A DNA stretch of 64,000 nt from G963676795 sp963677215 (lineage in GTDB: Bacteria > Desulfobacterota > Desulfuromonadia > Desulfuromonadales > Geopsychrobacteraceae). Each line of letters begins with the position of its first letter. The first letter of the stretch is position 1. Below the pieces are notes generated by a model. The model was not told the origin of the DNA. It searched no databases and saw only the letters and a program-made list of their open reading frames with translations. This document shows positions 1 to 7,264 of this stretch, in pieces. Location of the stretch: contig OY781919.1 in the NCBI GenBank assembly GCA_963677215.1, positions 1,364,001-1,428,000 on the forward strand, given 5' to 3'. The translations under genes and the position numbers were made by a program.

Positions 1-117
1 TTTTTCGATATCGGCCCGCAGCTGCGGATCAACAGCACTGTCGTCTGCAAAGCTGAAGGTTGGAATCATAGTGGCGACAAACATGGCAAGCACAAGCAGT
101 TTTGCAAAAGTTTTCAC
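1..117 (-). CDS. Secreted protein, N-terminal fragment (cut by window edge)
   Basis: Only the first 39 codons are inside the window. The start is a GTG at 117-115, placed 7 bases after an AGGAG ribosome binding site. The N-terminus is a typical Sec signal peptide: a Lys near the start, then a hydrophobic stretch (LLVLAMFVATMIPTF) ending SFA before DDS, so cleavage after about residue 24 is likely. The mature part starts acidic (DDSAVDPQLRADIEK). It lies 113 bp downstream of the amt-GGDEF gene on the same strand. The visible part is too short to assign a family; notably it is not a glnK (PII) gene, the usual amt partner. Confidence 0.7.
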   Translation of the reverse strand, partial: MKTFAKLLVLAMFVATMIPTFSFADDSAVDPQLRADIEK

Positions 118-229
118 GTTTTGATCTCCTTTGAATAAAACAGTCTCAGATACCCCTTGATCGGCTGCCGGGTGGCAGGTAGAGGATCACAATTTAGCAG
201 TTTTTCATCGACAGGAGCCAGAAAAATAC

Positions 230-2056
230 TCAGGACGTGGCGCAGACCTGGTTCCGACCTGCTAGCTTGGCCTGGTAGAGCGCCTTGTCTGCTGCGGCAA
301 AGAGTTGTTCAAAAGAGAAGGCTGTCTGCTGCGGGCTGCAGACACCGAAAGAGCAGGTGATCGAATTGACGTCGCTGAAAGGATGCCCTTCAACGGCCTG
401 TCTGAGTTTCTCGGCCAGTGCCGAAGCGGTGTCGGGCTCGGTGGTGTCGAGAACCATGACGAATTCCTCTCCACCCCAGCGGCCGAACAGGTCGTTGCTG
501 CGAATCCTGCTTTTGACAAGTGCCGCGAGTTCCTGCAGGACCTTGTCCCCGGCCGGGTGGCCGTAACGGTCATTGATCTGTTTGAAATGGTCGATGTCGA
601 TGACCACCAGGGAAAAGCATTCCGACAGGGCCATCTTGCGGTTGATCTCTTCCATCAGGCCGCGCCTGTTCATGATTCTGGTCAGGGGGTCGATGTGGGC
701 CTGGGTTTTCAGGGTGCGGTTGGACAGCACCAGCTCGATCTGCCGTTCGTGCAGGACACCGAGCAGGTAATTGAAAAAACGGGCGACAATCCCGACTTCG
801 GTGCCGCGCTCTTCATAGATTTTATTCCCCAGCTGTCCCGAACGCATGATGCGGATGATGCTCTCGATGGTTTCCACCCAGGGCAGCCTGGCGTTGTGTT
901 CGGTGACATTCAGGCCAAGAACTTCATGTCTTCTGAGTACGCGCAGAGCGTTACAGGCTCGCAAGGCGAAGAAAAACACTAGGCCCAGTGAGAAGGCCAG
1001 AACAAAGGCGGCCGCAACCCCTGTGAACTGGACGAGGATAAATTCCAGGCGGCCCAGGCCGGAGGAAGGTTCGCCGAAGAAGCCGACAGCCATGGTGCCC
1101 CAGACGCCGACGCAGCCATGCACGGCGACCACGCTGAGCGGATCATCGATTTCGAAGTGCTGGAGAAGATGGTCACTGGCAAACATGAACAGGGCGGAAA
1201 ACAGGCCGACGATGACAGAGATACCGACGGTAAATTGGGCGCAGCCGGCCGTGATGCCGACCAGGCCGGCAACAATACCGAAACTGAAGGCCTCGACGCT
1301 GACCTTGCCGTAGATGAGCAGGCAGATCAGGTAGGCGCTGATCCCTCCGGCCGCGCCTGAAATCAGGGTGTTGATCAGTATCGAGGAGACTTCGGGTCCG
1401 AAGGACAACAGACTGCCGGCGTTGAAACCGAACCAGGCAAACCAGAGAATCAGGGTGCCGAAAACGATGGTATTGTGATTGCTCGGAGAGAAATGACACT
1501 GTTTCCCCTGTCTGAAGCGGCCGAGACGGGGGCCCAGGACGATAGCCCCGGCCAGGCCGATCCAGGCACCGATTGAATGAACCACCGTCGATCCGGCAAA
1601 ATCGACAAACCCCATCTCTTTGAGCCAGCCGCCGTCGCCCCAGGCCCAGTGGCCGAAGATCGGGTAGATGACTGTGGTGACGACAATGGCCGTCAGGACG
1701 TAGCTGTTGAACTTCATCCGCTCGGCCACCGCCCCGGAAACAATGGTCGCTGCCGTGGTGGCAAACATCGCCTGGAAGAAGAAAAAGCTGCCGACGGAGT
1801 GGTCCTTGCCGTCGATCATGAACAGGCTTGAGCCGAACAGTCCGCTCTGGTCGGCGCCGAACATCAAGCCGAAGCCAATCAGCCAGTAGAAGAAGAAGCC
1901 GAAGGTCGAATCCGCCAGGTTTTTCATGGCCACATTGATGGTATTCTTGGATTGTGCGCAGCCTGTTTCGAGCATGGCAAATCCGAGTTGCATCATAAAG
2001 ACCAGAAAGGCACAGATGATGACCCAGTGGTAATCCAGGGCAGAGTGTGAACCCAT
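230..2056 (-). CDS. Ammonium transporter fused to a GGDEF diguanylate cyclase
   Basis: A 608-aa fusion. Residues 1-370 are an Amt/Mep/Rh ammonium channel with about 11 membrane segments. The two pore histidines appear as H160 (VVHSIGA) and H313 (VAVHGCVG). A linker (about 375-455, HAMP/coiled-coil-like) leads to a GGDEF domain at about 455-605 with the active-site motif GGEEF (528-532) and an upstream inhibitory-site RxxD (R519-D522). The protein is therefore predicted to couple external ammonium, or transport state, to c-di-GMP synthesis in the cytoplasm. Amt proteins with C-terminal signalling domains are a known class. The ATG follows GGGAG by a few bases. No PII gene is adjacent, so the usual GlnK control may be replaced by the cyclase domain. 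The reaction is inferred from motifs; the coupling is inference. Confidence 0.93.
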   Translation of the reverse strand: MGSHSALDYHWVIICAFLVFMMQLGFAMLETGCAQSKNTINVAMKNLADSTFGFFFYWLIGFGLMFGADQSGLFGSSLFMIDGKDHSVGSFFFFQAMFATTAATIVSGAVAERMKFNSYVLTAIVVTTVIYPIFGHWAWGDGGWLKEMGFVDFAGSTVVHSIGAWIGLAGAIVLGPRLGRFRQGKQCHFSPSNHNTIVFGTLILWFAWFGFNAGSLLSFGPEVSSILINTLISGAAGGISAYLICLLIYGKVSVEAFSFGIVAGLVGITAGCAQFTVGISVIVGLFSALFMFASDHLLQHFEIDDPLSVVAVHGCVGVWGTMAVGFFGEPSSGLGRLEFILVQFTGVAAAFVLAFSLGLVFFFALRACNALRVLRRHEVLGLNVTEHNARLPWVETIESIIRIMRSGQLGNKIYEERGTEVGIVARFFNYLLGVLHERQIELVLSNRTLKTQAHIDPLTRIMNRRGLMEEINRKMALSECFSLVVIDIDHFKQINDRYGHPAGDKVLQELAALVKSRIRSNDLFGRWGGEEFVMVLDTTEPDTASALAEKLRQAVEGHPFSDVNSITCSFGVCSPQQTAFSFEQLFAAADKALYQAKLAGRNQVCATS

Positions 2057-2085
2057 AGCGACTCCCTAAGCTGTTATTTATCTAC

Positions 2086-2127
2086 AAAAAAGCCCTTCAA
2101 CCATCACTTTCTGATCGGTTCAAGGGC
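2086..2127 (-). terminator. Intrinsic terminator in the amt-GGDEF leader (possible attenuator)
   Basis: On the minus strand an 11-bp stem with one mismatch (GCCCTTGAACC paired with GGTTGAAGGGC) is extended by ATCA/TGAT around a GAAAG loop, and is followed directly by six T residues. It ends about 30 bases before the amt ATG and lies downstream of a good promoter, so it would stop amt transcription unless overridden. It could alternatively serve as the terminator of the upstream channel gene. Confidence 0.75.
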
Positions 2128-2215
2128 TTCATTGCCGGGTTTGCAGCAGCAGGAGTTTTCACATTCCTGCAGACTTTTCCGGGATAAGAATAGAACTTAG
2201 ACTTGGGCCTGTCAA
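2128..2215 (-). promoter_or_regulatory. Promoter and structured leader of amt-GGDEF
   Basis: Minus strand TTGACA (2215-2210), a 17-bp spacer and TATTCT (2192-2187) make a strong sigma70 promoter. The leader then contains a hairpin GCAGGA/TCCTGC with a loop ending GAAAAC, flanked by a repeated CCCGG, before the intrinsic terminator. This promoter-structure-terminator-gene order is that of an attenuated or riboswitch-controlled leader. I could not match it to a named riboswitch class. Confidence 0.55.
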
Positions 2216-2263
2216 ATAAATTGTCAAAAGGCCATCAATGAAAAGTCATTGTTTTTTAATGAG

Positions 2264-3088
2264 TTAATAGCTCTTGACCACCGCGCTGGCCTCCGGGTCA
2301 AAGGGGTTGAGACGGATTGCCAGGGAGTAGAGGTAACTGTATTCCGTGCGCAGAACCCGGACATAGTCGAGCCAGGCGCGGATCATCAGGTTATAGACGC
2401 GAATAATGTCTCCCTCCAGATGGTGGCGGTCGCTGTCTATCAGTTCGGTCAGGTCATCACGGTGGAGCAGTTCGTCGCGCAGGTGGAACAGGGCGCGGAG
2501 CAGGTCGGTGAAGGCTTCGTGTTCCTGGATCAGCGGGTTTTCAATCAGGCGCAGCAGCAGGTCTGAGCGCTCCTGCAGCCCCTTGAGCAGGTTTCTCAGG
2601 TTGCCGCGTCGGGCATCGACATCCGCCTGATGATGGCTGAGCGCCGAGAAGGCCTGTTTGAATTCGTTCTCCCCCCAGTGCGGGGAGATATTGAGGATCT
2701 TGTGCAGCGCATCCGGTTGCGGATCGAAGCTGACGAACTGTTTGAGCAGATCGTTGCCCATTTCGCTGAAAAACATCCCGGTCACCATGTTGAGCTTCTG
2801 CTGTCTGACCGACTCTTCCCGGCGGTTGACGAACAGGTCGGTGATGCTGGCAATCACCCCGAGGAAGGTGCCGACGCCACCGATGATGATGATCAGGGTG
2901 ATCAGCTTGCCGATCGCTGTCTGGGGGTGGATGTCTCCATAACCGACGGTCGCCATGGTGACGATGGAGAAATAGAGCGCGTCGATGGCGGACATCTGTT
3001 CAAAGAGCATAAAACCGGCTATGGCGATGACCAGCAGCAGGATAAAGATACTCAGGTAGATAAATGGATGAAAGCGACTGTTCTTCAT
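2264..3088 (-). CDS. Two-TM potassium-type ion channel
   Basis: A 274-aa protein with two N-terminal membrane helices (about 8-28 and 60-82) flanking a pore loop whose selectivity filter reads TVGYGD (47-52). This is the signature of K+ channels of the Ion_trans_2 family. The remaining 190 residues are soluble and helical, rich in Leu, Glu and Arg (for example LLRLIENPLIQEHEAF), and show no TrkA-N/RCK nucleotide-binding motif (no GxGxxG), so gating is not by a classical RCK domain. It ends 207 bp upstream of the amt start, on the same strand, separated by the terminator-bearing leader. Selectivity for K+ is inferred from the filter. Confidence 0.88.
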   Translation of the reverse strand: MKNSRFHPFIYLSIFILLLVIAIAGFMLFEQMSAIDALYFSIVTMATVGYGDIHPQTAIGKLITLIIIIGGVGTFLGVIASITDLFVNRREESVRQQKLNMVTGMFFSEMGNDLLKQFVSFDPQPDALHKILNISPHWGENEFKQAFSALSHHQADVDARRGNLRNLLKGLQERSDLLLRLIENPLIQEHEAFTDLLRALFHLRDELLHRDDLTELIDSDRHHLEGDIIRVYNLMIRAWLDYVRVLRTEYSYLYSLAIRLNPFDPEASAVVKSY

Positions 3089-3109
3089 GACTCTGTATCT
3101 GGTTTGTTG

Positions 3110-4024
3110 TTAAGGACGCTGCCAGCGCAGTGACTGTGCCGAACGGAAGTGGCGGAAGGTTCCACAGAGGGGATCGCGGAAGCTCAGTTCGCTGGCCAGC
3201 AATTGCAATGGCATGTCCAGGTTGTCAAGGTTGGCATCATCGACGACAGGGTAGAACCAATCGTTCAGAATCGGGGCGCCGAGAGCGGCCATGTGCAGCC
3301 TCAGTTGATGTTTCTTGCCTGAGACCGGGGCAAGGGCGTAATGCCACAAATCTTCTCGTCTGTCGATCACATCGATGATGGTACAGGAGTTTACCGGACC
3401 CGCAACCTCACGAGAAAGAAAGAATGGTTCGCCGCGAACAATGCGCGATTCACGCCTGTAGGGAAACTCCAGCTGCTGCAGCGGCGGGGCCAGGGCTTCG
3501 TAGCTTTTGTCGATCTGCTGATCACGAAACAGCGCCTGGTACCTGCCGCGCGTTTCCTTGCGGGTCGAGAATAACACCAGCCCGGCGGTATGGCGATCGA
3601 GGCGGTGCAGCGGCTGCAGCTCGCGGTTGCCGGTCCGCGCAATCAGGCGGGCCAGCAGGGTCTGGGTGACATACTCGCCGGTCGGGATCACCGGCAGAAA
3701 ATGGGGTTTGTCGGCGACCAGCAGGTGCTCGTCCTGGTAAAGGATGCTCTCCTCGACAGGTAAGCTCCGCTCTTCCTTGTTCTCCCGGTAGTAGAGAATC
3801 TTCATCCCCGCTTTGGGCACCATCTCCGGGGCCAGCGGCTGCTGTTCTGTATCCTGGACCAGTTTGCGCTCAAAACGATCCAGCCAACCGGCGCGTCCGA
3901 CCCGCGGGAAGCGTTCAGCGAGGCAGATGAGCAGGCTGGTCCACTCTCCGGGCGGAACGACGAAGGTGCTGGCGTTGACCCGGGGGATGGATGACTCAGG
4001 TTGTGACTTGAACGATTCAGCCAT
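3110..4024 (-). CDS. RluA-family RNA pseudouridine synthase
   Basis: 304 aa from the chosen ATG at 4024 (MAESFKS). The catalytic block HRLDRHTAGLVLF contains the conserved Asp of the RluA/RluC/TruC superfamily, followed by family-typical KSYEALAPP and KKHQLRLHMAALGAPILND. It should isomerise uridine to pseudouridine in rRNA or tRNA in the cytoplasm. There is no obvious N-terminal S4 domain; the first 90 residues are divergent. An upstream in-frame ATG exists (4078) but 4024 gives an 8-base overlap (ATGGCTGA) with the cupin gene stop, typical of translational coupling. The target RNA position cannot be told. Confidence 0.85.
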   Translation of the reverse strand: MAESFKSQPESSIPRVNASTFVVPPGEWTSLLICLAERFPRVGRAGWLDRFERKLVQDTEQQPLAPEMVPKAGMKILYYRENKEERSLPVEESILYQDEHLLVADKPHFLPVIPTGEYVTQTLLARLIARTGNRELQPLHRLDRHTAGLVLFSTRKETRGRYQALFRDQQIDKSYEALAPPLQQLEFPYRRESRIVRGEPFFLSREVAGPVNSCTIIDVIDRREDLWHYALAPVSGKKHQLRLHMAALGAPILNDWFYPVVDDANLDNLDMPLQLLASELSFRDPLCGTFRHFRSAQSLRWQRP

Positions 4025-4478
4025 GGACGATGAATTTTTCCAGGCTCTCATCACGTGCCGCCAGTTGCCGGGCGACATCGCTGTGCGGGTCGATCAGCTC
4101 GAAATCTTCGAACTCGAACCCCGGTCCGACGCTGCAGCCGACCAGAACCTCGTCACCGAGCGGTGCGGCTGCCTGCCAGACCCCGGCCGGAACAACCTGA
4201 CAGTAGCAGTTGCTCACTGCTGAGAGTTCGTGGCACACAGGGGCAGAGTCACCGCCGTCCCAGGTATAGAGCAGCAGCCCTTCCCCCCGGTAGAGGTTCC
4301 AGACCTCGTCGGAACTGACCCTGTGGAAACGGCTGACCTCGCCTTGGGCCAGGGAGAAGTAGATATGGGTCAGTGCCGACTTGTTTTTCCCTTCGGCGGT
4401 CCTGACCACCTGCGCGGAGCGGAAGACTTCGCGGAAGCGTCCTCCTTCCGGGTGCTGCAGAAGATTTAGCGGTTTCAT
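4017..4478 (-). CDS. Cupin protein of the DUF985 family
   Basis: 153 aa. It matches the DUF985/YML079-like cupin pattern: HPEGGRFREVFRS near the N-terminus, then THIYFSLAQGEVSRFHRVSSDEVWN with the cupin HxxxxxE region, GEGLLLYTWDG, VVPAGVWQAA, and a C-terminal VGPGFEFEDFEL block. The fold is a single-domain beta barrel; substrate and reaction are not established for the family. It overlaps the pseudouridine synthase start by 8 bases and sits 91 bp downstream of the glycosylase-DUF1722 gene on the same strand, so it is likely part of one transcript. Confidence 0.85.
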   Translation of the reverse strand: MKPLNLLQHPEGGRFREVFRSAQVVRTAEGKNKSALTHIYFSLAQGEVSRFHRVSSDEVWNLYRGEGLLLYTWDGGDSAPVCHELSAVSNCYCQVVPAGVWQAAAPLGDEVLVGCSVGPGFEFEDFELIDPHSDVARQLAARDESLEKFIVHG

Positions 4479-4569
4479 CTCTGTCGCCCTGCTCGAAAGT
4501 TATTGGTTCTGCTGAAGCAGCGCCGTGAGGATAGCATCAATATCCGGTGGTGTCCCATCATTTATCAAA

Positions 4570-5268
4570 TCACTTAGGGGCCGGCAGTGTGAGCCAGCTC
4601 CCGAGTTCGCTGAGTGCCGTGGAGTGGATGAGGTACTCAGCCCGGCTATTGAACGCTCTGCTCTGCAGCTCTTTGATCATCTGCGCCAGCGGCCAGTGGT
4701 CTATATCTGGAATTTTTTCCGGCTGATCTGAAACATAGCCCCACATGTGCTGAACGGCATTCCTGATGCCGCCGGAGAGGGGGCGTTGCTGCAATTCCGT
4801 CGTCAGCAGCTGTGCCAGTTCGGCAAAAGCGATCTCCTTTGCGGCAAGTTGTGGTCCGATCTGGCGGTAGAGCAGCTGATTTCGCGCCAGCAGAGAATAT
4901 TTGTGCTGGCTCCACAGCTGCTGTGCATTCTGGGGCAGGGGGATCCGGCCGGGAGAGCGACAGGTGCTTTTCAACTGTTCGAATTGCCGGCCGCTGTCAG
5001 TGGTCAGTGCAGGCCAGCGCTCAGGGGGTTCGTTGGCCACGATGGGGGTGTTGTGGCCGCTGCCACGCAGGTCCATCTCGCCGCTCAGCAGCTTGTGGCG
5101 CATATGCAGGGCCCAGCCAAAGCCTGCCCAGTAGCGGAGCGAGTTGTCCTGCCGGGCCGTTTCCCGCTTATGCAGAAGTTCGGCAACGCGGTGGAGTTCC
5201 CGGTGCTCGGCGGCGATCAGTTCATCGCTCAAGTAGCCGGGCTGGATGCTCCAGAAGAACCTGGTCAT
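4570..5268 (-). CDS. Pyrimidine-dimer DNA glycosylase (T4 endonuclease V-like) fused to DUF1722
   Basis: 232 aa from the ATG at 5268. Residues 1-85 resemble T4 endonuclease V. With this start the key residues line up: Thr2 (the catalytic N-terminal amine after Met removal), Arg3, and the helix AEHRELHRV giving R23, E24 and R27 where T4 has R22, E23 and R26. Conservation of Thr2 decides the start; a longer upstream reading frame would bury it. Residues about 120-215 (LWSQHKYSLLARNQLLYRQ, GGIRNAVQHMWGYV) match the DUF1722/YbgA domain, found next to photolyase in E. coli. The protein is predicted to cut UV-damaged DNA. It lies 4 bp after the DUF924 gene. Confidence 0.8.
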   Translation of the reverse strand: MTRFFWSIQPGYLSDELIAAEHRELHRVAELLHKRETARQDNSLRYWAGFGWALHMRHKLLSGEMDLRGSGHNTPIVANEPPERWPALTTDSGRQFEQLKSTCRSPGRIPLPQNAQQLWSQHKYSLLARNQLLYRQIGPQLAAKEIAFAELAQLLTTELQQRPLSGGIRNAVQHMWGYVSDQPEKIPDIDHWPLAQMIKELQSRAFNSRAEYLIHSTALSELGSWLTLPAPK

Positions 5269-5272
5269 GTCG

Positions 5273-5809
5273 TTAAAAGCTCGAACCGGGCTGCTTGAGG
5301 AATTCCAGCTCTTCCGGGCTGGAAGTGCGGCCGAGGATCTCGTTGCGGTGAGGATAGCGCCCGAAGCGGTCGATGATCGCTTTGTGGCGCAATTCGAAGT
5401 CGTAGCTCCCTTTTGCAGCAAATTCCTTGAACAGTTTTTCAGCATGAACGTGGATCGCCTTGGATTCGCTGTGCATATAGGGCATAAGCAGAAAATTGCG
5501 TTCCTGTTCTGTCAGGTTGTCCAGGCTGCCGCAGGCAACCGCTTCCTGGGCCAGAATCAGGGCCATGCCGTCCTGGGCGAAGGCCTGGGGTTTGTTGCGA
5601 AAGATGTTACGGGAGAACTGATCGAGAACGATGATTTCGGCCAGGCGGCCACGCACCGAACTCCTCCAGTTGAACAGTTCGCCCCTGATCGCACTGTCCA
5701 GCAGGGGGCGAAATTGGTCCCGGATCCGGGAGTCGAACGCTTCGCCGCCGTTCCACCATAACCTGGAATCGATCTCTTCAAACCAGAAACTCAGGAGCTT
5801 TTCCTGCAT
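5273..5809 (-). CDS. DUF924 family protein
   Basis: 178 aa. It shows the family hallmarks: N-terminal LLSFWFEEIDSRLWWNGGEAFD, the central RGRLAEIIVLDQFSRNIFR, FLLMPYMHSESK, and the C-terminal FGRYPHRNEILGRTSSPEE. The fold is tetratricopeptide-like helical; no enzymatic role is established. It is the first gene of a tight run of five minus-strand genes (DUF924, glycosylase-DUF1722, cupin, pseudouridine synthase, channel) and its stop is only 4 bp from the next ATG. Confidence 0.9.
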   Translation of the reverse strand: MQEKLLSFWFEEIDSRLWWNGGEAFDSRIRDQFRPLLDSAIRGELFNWRSSVRGRLAEIIVLDQFSRNIFRNKPQAFAQDGMALILAQEAVACGSLDNLTEQERNFLLMPYMHSESKAIHVHAEKLFKEFAAKGSYDFELRHKAIIDRFGRYPHRNEILGRTSSPEELEFLKQPGSSF

Positions 5810-5858
5810 GCGTTCTATTCTCCTATTCGGTGTCGAATGAAAAACTCGCCGGGACAGC

Positions 5859-6308
5859 TCAGCTGCGATTGTCCCTGTTTTTATGGGCCTGTTCAGTCAT
5901 TCTGATAATCTTCTCAGCCTTCTCGGGATAAAGCTTCCTGAGGCAATCGGGGCACAGGGAATGGGTGAAGGAGGCTTGTGTCTTGGCACTGACATACTGT
6001 TCAACCGGTTCCCACTGCTGCTGATCATTTCTGATCTTTTTACATGAGGAGCAGATCGGCAGCATTCCTTCCAGAATATTGATCTTGTTCAAGAGGTTAC
6101 AGCATGACGCATAACTGATACGCCAGACAATGACAATCAGGATGGTCTCAATCACGGCTTCAATGAGATTGACCGGGGTCGGGACGCCGAGCAGCAGCCG
6201 ATAGGGCAGATCCAACAGCTCATCCAGCCAGATGATGACTATAACCGTGGCAAAGGCGATATTGATGATGCGTAAAATACCTTGCAGAGGCTTGTTGGGA
6301 ATGGACAT
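5859..6308 (-). CDS. Small membrane protein with a stand-alone Cys4 (ICSSCKKIR) module
   Basis: 149 aa from ATG at 6308, preceded by GGAAGG at proper spacing; a GTG two codons earlier is possible. Two hydrophobic segments (about 8-28 and 45-62) precede a cytosolic domain with LPICSSCKKIRNDQQQW and CPDCLRKLYPEK. The Cys-x2-Cys...Cys-x2-Cys pair is the zinc-ribbon-like tail normally found at the C-terminus of PAS or response-regulator signalling proteins in deltaproteobacteria. Here it is attached only to a membrane anchor. It is divergent from cooA. Function unknown; a docking or redox/zinc-sensing module is a guess. Confidence 0.7.
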   Translation of the reverse strand: MSIPNKPLQGILRIINIAFATVIVIIWLDELLDLPYRLLLGVPTPVNLIEAVIETILIVIVWRISYASCCNLLNKINILEGMLPICSSCKKIRNDQQQWEPVEQYVSAKTQASFTHSLCPDCLRKLYPEKAEKIIRMTEQAHKNRDNRS

Positions 6309-6507
6309 GAACACCTTCCCGGCTGTTATACTTCGGCCAGATAAAAGGGTTTTCGTGGGCCATCAATGTTGATCGATTAGCCTAGTGTATCACTGAAAGC
6401 ATTAAAACGCACATGCTGCGATAACGGCCACTATATACATCAGCATCAGTCCTGGCTGTGCTATGTTTGTAGTGAACAGATCTTCCAATAACAGAGCGGA
6501 TACCAGA

Positions 6508-7164
6508 ATGACAGCCAAGATGAAACTCACTCAGCTCAATCTTCTCGAACTGTTTTCCGATGAAAACTACGCCGATATCCTGGCCGGTTTCAGGGAGAGA
6601 CAGTTCGGCAGGAAGGAGCTGATCTGCACGCCCTATGACGGCAATGATTCGATCTTTATTGTCAAGAGTGGCCGACTGCGGGTTTTTCTCTCCTACGAGG
6701 ACCGTGAGTTCACCCTGGCTCTGCTTGAACAAGGGGACATCTTCAGCACCCACACTCAGGCCTACGCCGAGGCTTTGGATAATTCGGTCATTCTGACCGG
6801 GCAGACCCGGGTCTTTCACAGCAAGATTCAGCAGTACCCGCAGATCATGGCGGCAGTGGTCAAGGTCCTGGGAGAACTGCTGAAGAACTCGACCGAGATC
6901 ATCGAAAGCCTGGTCTTCAAGGATGTGCGCCAGAGGCTGTACGATTTTCTTCATCATGCCGCGCTGGAGCGGGGTGTGGCTCAAGGGGAGGGGATGCTGG
7001 TTGACCTGGGGCTCTCGGCCGAAGACCTGGCCCTGCTGATCGGCACCACCAGGCAGACGGTTTCAACCCTGATCAACGAGCTGATTCGTGATGGCAAGAT
7101 CGAAAAGGTGGGGCGCTTCAAACTGCTGATTCACGATCTGAGCGCCTTTCGCAGCGAAAACTGA
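6508..7164 (+). CDS. cooA: CooA-like CO-sensing transcription activator (Crp/Fnr family)
   Basis: 218 aa from the ATG at 6508 (MTAKMKL); a start at 6463 would add 15 residues with no ribosome site, and CooA of Rhodospirillum rubrum is 222 aa. The effector domain matches CooA closely: SGRLRVFLSYEDREFTLALL, then GDIFSTHT, where CooA has GDMFCMHS. The ferrous heme ligand histidine is kept (H82) but the ferric Cys ligand is Ser80. A CooA homologue in Carboxydothermus is also reported to use His and the N-terminal amine rather than Cys. The C-terminal helix-turn-helix is AEDLALLIGTTRQTVSTLI. It sits directly upstream of cowN, whose promoter carries a CooA-type palindrome. The CO-sensing role is inferred from similarity and context. 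Confidence 0.82.
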   Translation: MTAKMKLTQLNLLELFSDENYADILAGFRERQFGRKELICTPYDGNDSIFIVKSGRLRVFLSYEDREFTLALLEQGDIFSTHTQAYAEALDNSVILTGQTRVFHSKIQQYPQIMAAVVKVLGELLKNSTEIIESLVFKDVRQRLYDFLHHAALERGVAQGEGMLVDLGLSAEDLALLIGTTRQTVSTLINELIRDGKIEKVGRFKLLIHDLSAFRSEN

Positions 7165-7176
7165 CTTTTTTCTCAA

Positions 7177-7221
7177 ACTGTCGGCCAGCCGACAGTTCCT
7201 TTCATTCTTCTTTGCTATAAC
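7177..7221 (+). promoter_or_regulatory. CooA-type operator and promoter of cowN
   Basis: A near-perfect palindrome ACTGTCGGCCAGCCGACAGT (7177-7196, 9-bp arms, 2-bp centre) contains TGTCG-N6-CGACA, the form I recall for CooA sites. A -10 hexamer TATAAC lies at 7216-7221, which puts the transcription start near 7228 and the palindrome centre near -41.5, the class II activator position used by CRP-family proteins. There is no good -35 element, as expected for an activator-dependent promoter. Confidence 0.8.
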
Positions 7222-7264
7222 CAAGACTGGAAAAAATCTTTACCATGCAAAAAGGAGTGAAACC

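Noticed and set aside
2128..2186. GEMM c-di-GMP riboswitch or ANTAR dual hairpin in the amt-GGDEF leader
   Set aside because: No GEMM core sequence, and the hairpin loops do not show the A1/G4 pattern of ANTAR targets. Left as an unassigned structured leader.
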